NCBI RefSeq assembly: GCF_900631945.1
Contig: NZ_UZWE01000050.1
Coordinates: 1-64,000 of the forward strand
Source of the DNA: Paracoccus haematequi
Lineage (GTDB): Bacteria; Pseudomonadota; Alphaproteobacteria; Rhodobacterales; Rhodobacteraceae
Length of the DNA stretch: 64,000 nt
Direction of reading: 5' to 3'
Below the pieces are notes generated by a model that was given only the letters and a program-made list of their open reading frames with translations, had not been told where the DNA came from and did not search any database. Each line of letters begins with the position of its first letter. The first letter of the stretch is position 1. Positions 7,298-15,337 of the stretch are shown here, piece by piece. The position numbers and the translations under genes are program-made.

Positions 7298-8452
7298 ATG
7301 ATTGAGAAAAGACGCGTTCTTGACCCCGCACTGTCATTTGTGGGTCTCAAGAAAGAGGATCTGGCTGGTCGGGTGGCTCAATGCCGCCGCCACGTGATCG
7401 TCGCGGCCCGGATCAGGTCCGCCGATATCCAGGGACTGCCGCCGCGCATCCTCTCTCTCGACGAAGACGGGGATCCGGAGCGGCGCGAGTATCTGCTCGA
7501 GCTGGATCAGATTCCCGACATGAGGATCCCCGTGCTAACCTTGGCGCGCGACAAGAGACGGGCCAGGAGGCTCTGGCAGAGACTCTCAGCCGCGTCGATG
7601 ATCGACATTAAACACCTCTCCGAAGCCGAGCGCGGTCACCTCCGGATGACCGCCGCCCAGGGTGCGGTCGTGGCCGGCAAGGTCAGCATGCATCGCGCTG
7701 ACGAGATTGTCGCTGCCCTTCACGAGGAAGCCCCCTGGATGAGGGAACTGCACATCGACATGCTCCGCGCTCTTCGAGAAGCGGCCCGGACAGGGGCCGG
7801 ATTTTACCTCCCGCCGTCTCTCGTCGTCGGCCCTCCTGGGACTGGAAAAAGCGCCGCGCTACGCCGGATCGCGGAGATCCTTCGCATCCCGCACGTCGCG
7901 ATCGACGCGTCCACGGGCGGACATTTCGGCGTCGTGGGAATGGAACGGGGGTGGGGAGCGGCTCACCCCGGCGCGGTATCCCAGACCATCATCGGCCGCC
8001 GTATCTACAATCCGGTCATCATACTCGATGAAGTCGAGAAAGCCGCCGGTGACGTCCAGACGAATAAAGGCAACACCGTCCCAGGTCTGCAATCCACCTT
8101 GCTGCCTCTTCTCGAACCAATCACCGCAGCAGCGTGGCGGTGCCCTTACTATGGTGTGCCAGTAGACGCGCGCGGCGTCACCTACCTCATGACAGCCAAC
8201 AGCCTGGACGGCCTCAGCGCGCCCCTCCGAAGCCGCCTCCGCGTCTATCACGTCGATCATCTCAGCGCTGATCATCTCGTCCACGCGGCCCGGCGGCAGT
8301 GCCTAGAGTCCGGTTTGGAGGAAGACGTTCGGGAGGCGATCAGCGGGCTTGTCCGCGATCTGCGGGCCCGGCGGCCGGTCCACCTGCGCGAGATCAGCGC
8401 GATTGTCGGGCGCATGAAAGCGATCGATGGGCCAGAAAGTTTCCTGCACTAA
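7298..8452 (+). CDS. Lon-like AAA+ ATPase without protease domain
   Basis: 384 aa. Walker A VGPPGTGKS at residues 177-185, Walker B VIILDEVEKA near 240-250 and a sensor-1 region YLMTANSLDGL, followed by an arginine-finger-like PLRSRLR. The layout matches the ATPase module of Lon, but no peptidase domain follows and the N-terminal 150 residues are not a Lon LAN domain. ATG 7298 was chosen over the frame start 7211 because AGAGG precedes it and the longer form would run through the inverted repeat. It is a single gene, convergent with the lysis operon and closed by a terminator. A position next to attL is typical for accessory (moron) genes such as defence functions; that role is inference. Confidence 0.8.
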   Translation: MIEKRRVLDPALSFVGLKKEDLAGRVAQCRRHVIVAARIRSADIQGLPPRILSLDEDGDPERREYLLELDQIPDMRIPVLTLARDKRRARRLWQRLSAASMIDIKHLSEAERGHLRMTAAQGAVVAGKVSMHRADEIVAALHEEAPWMRELHIDMLRALREAARTGAGFYLPPSLVVGPPGTGKSAALRRIAEILRIPHVAIDASTGGHFGVVGMERGWGAAHPGAVSQTIIGRRIYNPVIILDEVEKAAGDVQTNKGNTVPGLQSTLLPLLEPITAAAWRCPYYGVPVDARGVTYLMTANSLDGLSAPLRSRLRVYHVDHLSADHLVHAARRQCLESGLEEDVREAISGLVRDLRARRPVHLREISAIVGRMKAIDGPESFLH

Positions 8453-8480
8453 TTATGCCGCGTTCCGGACCCCATTAATA

Positions 8481-8512
8481 ACAAAGGCCGCCCGAGTTTG
8501 GGCGGCCTTTGT
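8481..8512. terminator. bidirectional terminator
   Basis: Perfect 13-bp stem ACAAAGGCCGCCC / GGGCGGCCTTTGT with a 6-nt loop between the convergent AAA+ and holin-like genes. Confidence 0.85.
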
Positions 8513-8528
8513 TCGGAAGAAGGGACAG

Positions 8529-8930
8529 TTACCCGGAGAGTTTGACGCTCTCGATCTGAGCGACGGCCATGTCACGAAGCGCCTTTTCAGTAAGTCCGAA
8601 ATGGTCGACGGCATCGGGGTATCGCTGACGCACCCGGTCGATGACGAACTTAATATCATGATCAGGAATGTCGGCGCCGGTTCTCCAGACATCGAGGATG
8701 TTGAGACGGGGGTCGTTCGCGCGGCCGGCGACGAGCAGGAGGACAGCGTTGCGCAGACCGAGCATCAGGGCGTCCCTGTGTTTGGCGTCGATCTCGACGC
8801 CCGTCGCGTCGCTGAGCCTGCTGAGGTAGCCGTTCAGCTTTATCGTCACGATGCTGCCTAGGATCGCCAGGATGGCGAGGATCGTCGGCATGAGCGCCGC
8901 CAGGAGCTGGTCAGTGAGAGTCGGTTCCAT
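8529..8930 (-). CDS. holin-like membrane protein (LL-H holin type)
   Basis: 133 aa. One N-terminal membrane segment (residues about 10-32, LLAALMPTILAILAILGSIV) followed by a soluble helical part ending RYPDAVDHFGLTEKALRDM, an arrangement seen in phage LL-H-type holins. ATG 8930 is preceded by AAAGG; the longer frame lacks a start site. It is the last gene of the late operon, directly downstream of the endolysin, so a role in lysis is likely. The exact holin class is uncertain. Confidence 0.65.
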   Translation of the reverse strand: MEPTLTDQLLAALMPTILAILAILGSIVTIKLNGYLSRLSDATGVEIDAKHRDALMLGLRNAVLLLVAGRANDPRLNILDVWRTGADIPDHDIKFVIDRVRQRYPDAVDHFGLTEKALRDMAVAQIESVKLSG

Positions 8931-8956
8931 CAGGTTTCCTTTCTGAAAGACGAGGG

Positions 8957-9259
8957 TCAGGCGCAGAGCCGGTCGCGCAACCGGAAGCCCAGCAGCGGCC
9001 AGATCTTCTCGCGGGCATTTCTGCGGGCGATCTGTCGGCCGATCTCGGCGTCGAAGTTCTGCGGGGACGCACAGGCACTCTCGCCAGTCACGGTGAATCC
9101 GTTCTGAAGTGTCAGCGCGCAAACGGTCAGACAGCTATTCGGGAAGACGTGGTAATCCTCGCCCGCGATCTCTTCATCGAGCATGTCCGGGGTTACCCGC
9201 GCGGCGGTAAGGCCCTTGTCTTTAATCTTCGCCTCCACGGCTTGTTCGTCGCTTTCCAT
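8957..9259 (-). CDS. phage Gp49/Sf6 gp66 family protein
   Basis: 100 aa. The stretch LTLQNGFTVTGESACASP followed by NFDAEIGRQIARRNAREKIWPLLGF is the family hallmark (N4 Gp49 / Sf6 gene 66 family), found in many tailed phages and of unknown function. AAAGGA lies 7 nt before the ATG. Sits inside the lysis cassette between the amidase and holin-like gene. Confidence 0.85.
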   Translation of the reverse strand: MESDEQAVEAKIKDKGLTAARVTPDMLDEEIAGEDYHVFPNSCLTVCALTLQNGFTVTGESACASPQNFDAEIGRQIARRNAREKIWPLLGFRLRDRLCA

Positions 9260-9281
9260 GTCAGGTCCTTTCTGAAGGGGA

Positions 9282-9401
9282 TCAGGGGTAGTATTGCTGT
9301 CCGATCACGCGCGGGCAGTCCTCTCCCGGAAGCGCGCCGCAGGCGTTAGGCGTATGCATCCAGGCGAGGACGATGAGCGCGATGATGAAGAGGTCGTCCA
9401 T
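9282..9401 (-). CDS. 39-aa membrane peptide of the lysis cassette
   Basis: 39 aa: a short N-terminus, then a hydrophobic stretch LFIIALIVLAWM, then a Cys-containing tail (ACGALPGEDCP) ending QQYYP. Its ATG overlaps the amidase stop (ATGA), so it is probably translated by coupling. The residues before the first Cys do not form a good lipobox. Size and place recall spanin or antiholin components, but I cannot assign it. Confidence 0.5.
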   Translation of the reverse strand: MDDLFIIALIVLAWMHTPNACGALPGEDCPRVIGQQYYP

Positions 9402-10165
9402 CACGCAGCCGCTTCGAGAAGCGCGGTCCACGTCATGCGCCCGGCGATACCGTCGGGCAGAAGCTCGGACTCTATCTGGAAAAGCTGGACCGCACCGAAC
9501 GTTCCAGGGCCGAACTGCCCGTCAACCGCGATCGGCTTATCAAGCTTCAGAGCGGCGTTGAGCAGCGTCTGCAGCTCCCGCACCTCGGGACCGGTGTGAC
9601 CGCGCCGGAGCGTCTTCCTGGGGCTTGCTGCGGCGGGTGCCGGCTTGCCGCCCAGGCGCGCGATCTCGGCGCTCACCGCGTCTCGGATCAGGTCCCCGAT
9701 GACGACCGGATCCCGGCTGTCGATCCGACCCCACGGGTCATAGTCGAAATCCCATTTTCCAGCCTGTTCGACCCCGAGCGTGATCTCGACTTCGGCGTGG
9801 GTCAGGACGGTCTTACGGGTGACGGGGATGCTGTATTCGATCGCCAGATCCGCCATCTCGGAGATGAACGCCGAGACCTGGGCCGCCTTCGGGAAGAAAG
9901 CGCAGGACCGGGGACTGGACCACTTCGCATCGTGCATGCAGGCCATGGCGACGCCGATAGAGCCGGTATTGAGCCCGCGCGTATGTGCCGCATAGGAGCC
10001 ACTGCGTAACGGCTTGCCGGGCGCGTTTGCGCTGATCGGATGCCGACCAGAGTGCCTCTTCCCGTCTCCGTCGATGATCCGATGGTAGTGCTCTCGATCA
10101 GCCACAGTGACACTGAAGGGCCCTGCCGAGTGGTGCCCGACGATGCGGTTCATTTTAACTGTCAT
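9401..10165 (-). CDS. endolysin: N-acetylmuramoyl-L-alanine amidase with peptidoglycan-binding domain
   Basis: 254 aa. Amidase_2-type fold: zinc ligand region IVGHHSAGP near residue 8, then AAHTRGLNTGSIGVAMACMHDA, and a second His region TVLTHAEVEITLG with GKWDFD. The C-terminus RRGHTGPEVRELQTLLNAA...VDGQFGPGTFGAVQLFQ is a PG_binding_1 domain. Start ATG 10165 has GGAG 8 nt upstream; the longer frame would run through the promoter-like element at 10197-10231. There is no signal peptide, so it would need a holin. First gene of the lysis operon. Confidence 0.88.
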   Translation of the reverse strand: MTVKMNRIVGHHSAGPFSVTVADREHYHRIIDGDGKRHSGRHPISANAPGKPLRSGSYAAHTRGLNTGSIGVAMACMHDAKWSSPRSCAFFPKAAQVSAFISEMADLAIEYSIPVTRKTVLTHAEVEITLGVEQAGKWDFDYDPWGRIDSRDPVVIGDLIRDAVSAEIARLGGKPAPAAASPRKTLRRGHTGPEVRELQTLLNAALKLDKPIAVDGQFGPGTFGAVQLFQIESELLPDGIAGRMTWTALLEAAA

Positions 10166-10196
10166 TTTAATAACTCCGCGCGGGTGATTCGCGAGA

Positions 10197-10231
10197 AGAT
10201 TCGCACAAAAGACCGAAAACGGCTGTTGATA
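10197..10231 (-). promoter_or_regulatory. phage promoter-like element, copy 1 (lysis operon)
   Basis: Read on the minus strand: TATCAACA, GCC, GTTTTCGG, 10 nt, GAATCT. One of eight related elements (see findings). The -10-like hexamer is exactly 21 bp after the first box. It lies 31 nt upstream of the endolysin start. Confidence 0.7.
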
Positions 10232-10444
10232 CGCGCGCTGACTCGCCATTTTAGCGGCACAGAGTCCGGATAAATGATATCAATATAGGGAAGCGGGATT
10301 TTCTGTTTTTACCTTATTTGAAAGGAGAAACTGAAAAACCCGCATCATGCATACCTTTAAATCTTATCTGTATGCGCAAGTTGTTGTATTTATTTGCATC
10401 CTTGGTGGCTATCTTGAGACTCTAAAGCAGCGAGGAGTCACGGG
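10232..10444. other. control region upstream of the plus-strand replication module
   Basis: AT-rich, no gene. Contains the 27-bp palindrome at 10349-10375 and the leader of the gene at 10445, where GAGGAG precedes the ATG. Confidence 0.5.
10349..10375. promoter_or_regulatory. early operator candidate, copy A: GCATAC-N15-GTATGC
   Basis: Inverted repeat GCATAC / GTATGC with a 15-bp AT-rich centre, followed by GCAA. The same arms, spacing and trailing GCAA occur at 38554-38580. Probably bound by a phage regulator. Confidence 0.65.
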
Positions 10445-11122
10445 ATGGCGCGAGAGCAAAGAGAAGAGGAGCTGATCGTCGCCTCCGATCTTCAGGTCAT
10501 AAATGATATCAAATCGGTCACCGAAGCATCCAAACGCAACGCTGATTTTAATAACTTCTTGTGGGCTCTTTCCAGAATGCACGGCCTTACGGAAGGATCG
10601 GCCGAAGCTCTCGCGGCGATCTCGATGCAAGCCTCGATTATCGCTTTCGGAAGGCCGGGAGAAAATAGCCGGGATAGCGCGCTCATGACGTCAGTATGTC
10701 GTGACGCACTCAGCGATCTCCGCTCCCGTCTCGCGACATACCCATGGAACCAGATCGCATCGGAGATCGCGAGGCCATCGAAGGCCGTCCAGATCGCCCC
10801 GGCTGTCGCGACGCTCTACCTGTCCCTCGACGTAGCGCCCCGTGGCGCACCTCCCGGATATCACCGCCTCCTACTTCTCGGCGCCGGACTGGATACGGAC
10901 ACGGACGACGCGCAGGGCGACGCGCAGCAGGCGGCCGAGGACCACTTCCTCAGCCCTGCCACCCCCCTTTTCGAAAACGAGGACACTGACAGTGACCCGC
11001 GTCGCGACTATCGCAACGCGCTCCGCCGCCGCTGCATCAGAGAGTTCCGGGAGGCGATCGCCGCCCTGACTGAGAACCCGTGTGAGAACGCCGGGACAAA
11101 CCGCGCCGTAGCTGGTGCATAA
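10445..11122 (+). CDS. hypothetical phage protein upstream of replication ATPase
   Basis: 225 aa, no family recognised. The N-terminal half is helical, the middle has a PRGAPPGYHRLLLLGAGLD segment, and residues 150-185 are acidic (DTDTDDAQGDAQQAAEDH). GAGGAG 7 nt before ATG. It is the first gene of the plus-strand pair with the RecA-like ATPase 24 nt downstream, so a role in replication is plausible. Confidence 0.65.
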   Translation: MAREQREEELIVASDLQVINDIKSVTEASKRNADFNNFLWALSRMHGLTEGSAEALAAISMQASIIAFGRPGENSRDSALMTSVCRDALSDLRSRLATYPWNQIASEIARPSKAVQIAPAVATLYLSLDVAPRGAPPGYHRLLLLGAGLDTDTDDAQGDAQQAAEDHFLSPATPLFENEDTDSDPRRDYRNALRRRCIREFREAIAALTENPCENAGTNRAVAGA

Positions 11123-11146
11123 AATCGAGCAAGAAGAGAAAACAGC

Positions 11147-12733
11147 ATGAGCAACGTCACCCAGATCCACCCGCTCGCGGGCAAAGAACGCACCGGTTTC
11201 ATCGGCCGCTTCGCGATGCGCAGCATCTTTCTGACCCAGGCCGCACCGCGCGACTGGATCGACGATTTCCTGATCCCGCGCGGCAAGGCGACGATCTTCG
11301 GCCTGGACCATGGCCAGGGCAAAACGACGGCTCTGCTGAGTGCGATCGTGGTCGCCTCCGCGACCGGGGTCTGGAGTCTCTTCGGGAACAGGGATCATAA
11401 GCGCCCCTTGAAGTGTGTCCTCGTCACGGCAGAGGAGACGGAAGAGGATGTTATTCAGAAACTTGCCTATGATCGCCCCGCCAGCGACCATCTGCGGATG
11501 GCCAAGGAGGCCATGTCTAAGGGAAATTTGATCATCATCTGCCTCGACAAGGTTATGGAGGCGTCTCAGACCGGGGAGCGTATCTTCGGTGACGACGGGG
11601 CACCGACCCAGGGTATCGGCCGAGAACTGCTGAACGAGCTGGTCCTCATGAAGCCGGACGTTATCATCTTCGATACGATGCGGTCATGCGGGTCCGGCGA
11701 CTACAACTCCGATCTCGTCTCCTCTCAGACGCTCAGCGCGCTCAATCTGCTCGCGAGGCTGGCCGAGGCGGCTGTCATCATGACCGTCCACGTCACTAAG
11801 GACTCGGCCAAGGTGAAGCTGACGGATCAGTCATCGCCCTCGGCGCTGATCGGGATGATCCGCGGATCCGGCCAGATCGTCTCCCAGGCGCGGCACGTCA
11901 TCGTGCTCCACCGGACGGACGATCTTTTCAAGGGCGTCACCGGGCTTGAGAAGGGCGACACTCTCTACGTCTGCGGCGTGAAGTCGAACCTGGGCTTTCC
12001 GCTGACGCAGGAGCTTTTCCCCGTTGTCAGGTCCCATAAGCACCTGACGTTCATGGCCCGCTACGACGGCAAATCCCTCCTCGACTCCTCGAAGTCGGAA
12101 GAGAAATGGCGCTACATGCGCGTCCTGAAGATCCTGCCGAAACTGATCTTCGCGGCCGCCATCTCGGGCAAGCCGTTCAGTCTCACCGGCGCCTTCTCTC
12201 CCGAAAAATTGGCCGAGTCGACGATCAAGAACTTCCTCCCGGAGGGGGCCACGCCCGCGATGGTCAACTCCGCACTCAAAACCCTCCTCGCCGGGCATCA
12301 GGTCTTGCAGGTTAAGACGACGGCCGGAGGCGTCCCGAACCGATACGACGTCGTGGAAGGGCCTTACGCGACGGCTGACCGTGAGGGCGCTGAGCCTCCG
12401 GCATCTAAAGGCGCCGTCGACACCGATCTCCTGCACTTCGCCGCGTCCGACGAAGCTGTCGTCTATCAGGATATCCTCGACTACGCAGTGAGGCGCGGAA
12501 CGCTTGCTGAGGGCGTCGAAGACCTCTGCCGGATCGAAGCGGGTGACCAGCGGATCCCCGAGATCCAGTCCGAGGACGACGAACGGGCGATGGACGAGGT
12601 GCCCGGCATGGACCAGATGCCCGACGAGTGGGAGCAGCGTGAGGACGGGACGGATATCGAACTGCAGTTCGGTGAGCCGGGAGCCGACCATCCCAAATTC
12701 TCGCTCGGAGAAGCGCCCGACTTCGATGTCTAA
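11147..12733 (+). CDS. RecA-like replicative ATPase (AAA_25 type)
   Basis: 528 aa. Walker A GLDHGQGKTT at residues 52-61, AEETEEDVIQKL near 104-115, Walker B region PDVIIFDTMRSCG near 178-190 and VIMTVHVTKDS, all in the order of RepA/DnaB-like RecA-fold ATPases. The last 70 residues are very acidic (EDDERAMDEVPG...), unlike typical members, and could mimic DNA or bind a partner. Likely the replication helicase of the phage. The 3' end overlaps the convergent XRE regulator gene by 4 bp. Confidence 0.8.
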   Translation: MSNVTQIHPLAGKERTGFIGRFAMRSIFLTQAAPRDWIDDFLIPRGKATIFGLDHGQGKTTALLSAIVVASATGVWSLFGNRDHKRPLKCVLVTAEETEEDVIQKLAYDRPASDHLRMAKEAMSKGNLIIICLDKVMEASQTGERIFGDDGAPTQGIGRELLNELVLMKPDVIIFDTMRSCGSGDYNSDLVSSQTLSALNLLARLAEAAVIMTVHVTKDSAKVKLTDQSSPSALIGMIRGSGQIVSQARHVIVLHRTDDLFKGVTGLEKGDTLYVCGVKSNLGFPLTQELFPVVRSHKHLTFMARYDGKSLLDSSKSEEKWRYMRVLKILPKLIFAAAISGKPFSLTGAFSPEKLAESTIKNFLPEGATPAMVNSALKTLLAGHQVLQVKTTAGGVPNRYDVVEGPYATADREGAEPPASKGAVDTDLLHFAASDEAVVYQDILDYAVRRGTLAEGVEDLCRIEAGDQRIPEIQSEDDERAMDEVPGMDQMPDEWEQREDGTDIELQFGEPGADHPKFSLGEAPDFDV

Positions 12734-13104
12734 CGCCGCTTCGGCGCGCTGAAAGCGGCCAGCTCTACGATCTGGCCCGCGATATCAGCCGGAAGGTCGG
12801 CGTCGATCTTCACCCTCAGATAGCCCGGACCGCTAGTCCGGGCTTCCTGTATTTCGAAAGGAGGAGGTAGGTCCGCATCATCGATGGTGATGCCCGTCTG
12901 CTCAGGATCGATATCCTCAGGTGCCACTCCGAAGGCCAAGGCCAATGCGGCGAGCTTTGCCGCCGGGGGCCGGGTCTTGCCATGGAGATATCTCCCGTAA
13001 GCGTCTCTCTCCAGCCCGGCTCTCCTGGCGTTCTCGGCCTGCGTCCGGCCGCTCGCGTCCTGGAGCCGACGGAGATTGATGGCATAGTCGGGGAGATCGC
13101 TCAT
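12730..13104 (-). CDS. XRE-family HTH regulator
   Basis: 124 aa. N-terminal helix-turn-helix: LRRLQDASGRTQAENARRAGL followed by YLHGKTRPPAAKLAALALAFGV, typical of Cro/CI-like repressors. The C-terminal part is acidic and lacks a LexA-type peptidase domain. A perfect 9-bp inverted repeat (13114-13136) lies just upstream. It converges with the replication ATPase and follows the tail-tip gene, so it could be made with late transcripts. Repressor role is likely but targets are unknown. Confidence 0.75.
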   Translation of the reverse strand: MSDLPDYAINLRRLQDASGRTQAENARRAGLERDAYGRYLHGKTRPPAAKLAALALAFGVAPEDIDPEQTGITIDDADLPPPFEIQEARTSGPGYLRVKIDADLPADIAGQIVELAAFSAPKRR

Positions 13105-13113
13105 GCTTCACGA

Positions 13114-13136
13114 ATACGGCCCTCTGTGGGCCGTAT
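13114..13136. promoter_or_regulatory. 9-bp inverted repeat before the XRE gene
   Basis: ATACGGCCC / GGGCCGTAT with a 5-nt loop, 9 nt upstream of the XRE start and touching the stop of the tail gene. No U-run follows on either strand, so an autoregulatory operator is more likely than a terminator. Confidence 0.5.
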
Positions 13137-14221
13137 CAAGCCGTAACACTATGGGGCGCCAAGACGATCTTAGACGTGTAGGTATAACCGCCGGTGGCGT
13201 TCCAGACGGGTTCCTGCGTCTCCGGATCTACGGTCCAGGCGCCGTTGAAACGCACCGCGATCTCCAGCGTCCAGGGGATCCTGACGATCACCTCCGCGTC
13301 GTCCGGCGCGATGGCTTTGATCGTCGCCGGCCTCACCATCGGGATCTCGTCACCATCCCCGATCAGTTCCCCGTTCTCCTCGAGGAGCTGTCCACGGTAT
13401 GTCCGGACGGCAAGCGGTGAGCCGACGCCGGACCCGTAAGTCCTGACGGTGAAGGGTGCGGCCCCATGGTGATCCAGGTCCGGCGTCCGATCCAATCTGA
13501 TATCAGGATAGTTCATCTCAACCGGACGCATGTCGACACCGGGGATCAGGATCGCCCCGCCCTGACGTTCGAGCCCGACGCCGGGGTGAGCCGTGATATT
13601 GATCGTCTGCGGCATCCGACGACCTACAACGCCGGCGGACTGATACGGTCGGGTGTCGGGGTATCGGTAGGGCTGGACGATCAGCGTCAGGTCCCCGCCG
13701 AAAACGATCAGATCCTGGTCAGCGTATCGGTCTGCAGGGTCGGAGATCCCGAGATAGCCGAGGCCGATCCGCGTCGCGTTGGCGATCTGCTGAGACGTGA
13801 TGTGCAGCCTCAGGTCGATCGTGGGAGCGGCCGTCGGTTCGAGCCGGTAGACGGGCCGGTCGATCAGCTCGATCAGCTGGACGCTTCCCGAATAAACCTT
13901 CTTCTGCCCTGCGGGCGCGTAGGTGTTCGTCGCAGCGGTGGCGACAAAAACATCTTTCCGGAGGACGGGCGATGATCGCAGTGCGACGACCCGGCCAGGG
14001 ATGGGCTTCATCTCGCGCGGCGGCTTAGCGGACTCGGCCGGGCCGTCATACTGTCTGATCTGCTGCTGCGGCCAGTCCGCGTCGTCGACATGTCTCGACT
14101 CGTCGATCAGGACTCGCTCCCGGATCCGGCCCTGGAACGGGCGCTCTACTCGGTGCCTCTCGCTGTCGGCCTGCAGCGGGATGGCGATGATCTTGTCTTC
14201 GTGAAGGGGCTTATCGACCAT
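13136..14221 (-). CDS. tail-tip or virion protein, last of the tail module
   Basis: 361 aa, not recognised. Start ATG 14221 overlaps the stop of the upstream gene. The N-terminal 100 residues are charged, the rest beta-rich (repeated short strands such as GGDLTLIVQPYRYP and VEMNYPDIRL). As the distal gene of the tail cluster it may be a receptor-binding or tip protein; this is placement-based inference. Confidence 0.65.
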   Translation of the reverse strand: MVDKPLHEDKIIAIPLQADSERHRVERPFQGRIRERVLIDESRHVDDADWPQQQIRQYDGPAESAKPPREMKPIPGRVVALRSSPVLRKDVFVATAATNTYAPAGQKKVYSGSVQLIELIDRPVYRLEPTAAPTIDLRLHITSQQIANATRIGLGYLGISDPADRYADQDLIVFGGDLTLIVQPYRYPDTRPYQSAGVVGRRMPQTINITAHPGVGLERQGGAILIPGVDMRPVEMNYPDIRLDRTPDLDHHGAAPFTVRTYGSGVGSPLAVRTYRGQLLEENGELIGDGDEIPMVRPATIKAIAPDDAEVIVRIPWTLEIAVRFNGAWTVDPETQEPVWNATGGYTYTSKIVLAPHSVTA

Positions 14222-15336
14222 CACGACCTCCTCGTCGCCACCAGGATCCGGTCCCATTTCTTCGCCGTCTTGTTGTATGACGCGACGACAAGGAGATCGA
14301 CGACGGCGCGCTCGGGCGGGTTGTCCACTTCGTTCTCCTCGTTCCCCGCAACCCACGTTACCGGATGCGGCAGCGCCGAGATCGACGTGACGGTGGCCCC
14401 GTTGTGGCCTTGGATCACGATGCTGCCTGCCGGATCCGGGCTGCCATCGGCTTTGTATGCGGGTATAGTGTGCCCCGGCACGGTCAGCTGGACAGTCGCG
14501 GGGGACGCGCCGTGCTGCAGCATCCCGGCCCATCTGATGCCGGCAAACTCCATCCGGTGATCCGGGTTGCCGGCGATCGAGTTCAGATGTTCGGAAAGGG
14601 CGGTCATGCCCGCATGATCGCAGATCGCCGTCCCGGAGACGCTGAACCCCGCTTTATCCTCCGCTTCGTCCTTGAGAACGGACGCGATTGGGGACGCCAG
14701 CGCCTCTGCCGCGGTGATGCCTTCCTTGACTTTGAACCCGTCGTCTCTGACGACTTCCTGTCCCATGTCCCCGCCCTCGGGGGTGTCCGTGATGATCGGC
14801 GGGGACACACCCTCTTCATCGTCACCCGCTGATGCGCCGCCGGTGATATCCGCGCGCTTCGCCGCGCTGATGAGCATTTCAGAAAGCTTGACGGGATGTG
14901 GGATGACGATGCTGGAGAACGTGCCGTTCAGCGTGGCCGTGGGGTGAGACATGAGGTTCCAGGCGCCGGGGTGATGGGCGTGGGGCCGCAGGCCGCCGAG
15001 GACGACGGCGGAGGAGATGACCCCGGTCGCGACGTCTTCCACTTCCGAAACCTGGACATGCTCGAGATTGGCGATATCGAAAGTTTCAGTCTGCGTCGCG
15101 CGCCCAGGCAGCCACTCCCGGAGATCCCCGAGTTTGGGCCGGGATTTCGCGAGGCGGTGTCCCTCAAATCCCCCGCGCTCTGTCCTCCGGATGGCCCACC
15201 CGCCGTCCCAGTCCTGGCCGGGCATCTTCTCGCGATACTGATAGCCGGACGGCATCTCGCCGGCGTCGACCATCCGCTGACGGTCCGCTTCGGTGACGCG
15301 CTTGATATCCTGGTGCTGTCGAGCCCACTCATTCAT
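14221..15336 (-). CDS. hypothetical virion protein of the tail-tip module
   Basis: 371 aa, not recognised. Hydrophilic N-terminus, beta-rich centre with a GLRPHAHHPGAW segment, acidic middle (AGDDEEGVSPP). Starts one base after the stop of the upstream gene and overlaps the next by ATGA, hence part of one translation-coupled tail block. Confidence 0.65.
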   Translation of the reverse strand: MNEWARQHQDIKRVTEADRQRMVDAGEMPSGYQYREKMPGQDWDGGWAIRRTERGGFEGHRLAKSRPKLGDLREWLPGRATQTETFDIANLEHVQVSEVEDVATGVISSAVVLGGLRPHAHHPGAWNLMSHPTATLNGTFSSIVIPHPVKLSEMLISAAKRADITGGASAGDDEEGVSPPIITDTPEGGDMGQEVVRDDGFKVKEGITAAEALASPIASVLKDEAEDKAGFSVSGTAICDHAGMTALSEHLNSIAGNPDHRMEFAGIRWAGMLQHGASPATVQLTVPGHTIPAYKADGSPDPAGSIVIQGHNGATVTSISALPHPVTWVAGNEENEVDNPPERAVVDLLVVASYNKTAKKWDRILVATRRS

Positions 15337-15337
15337 G

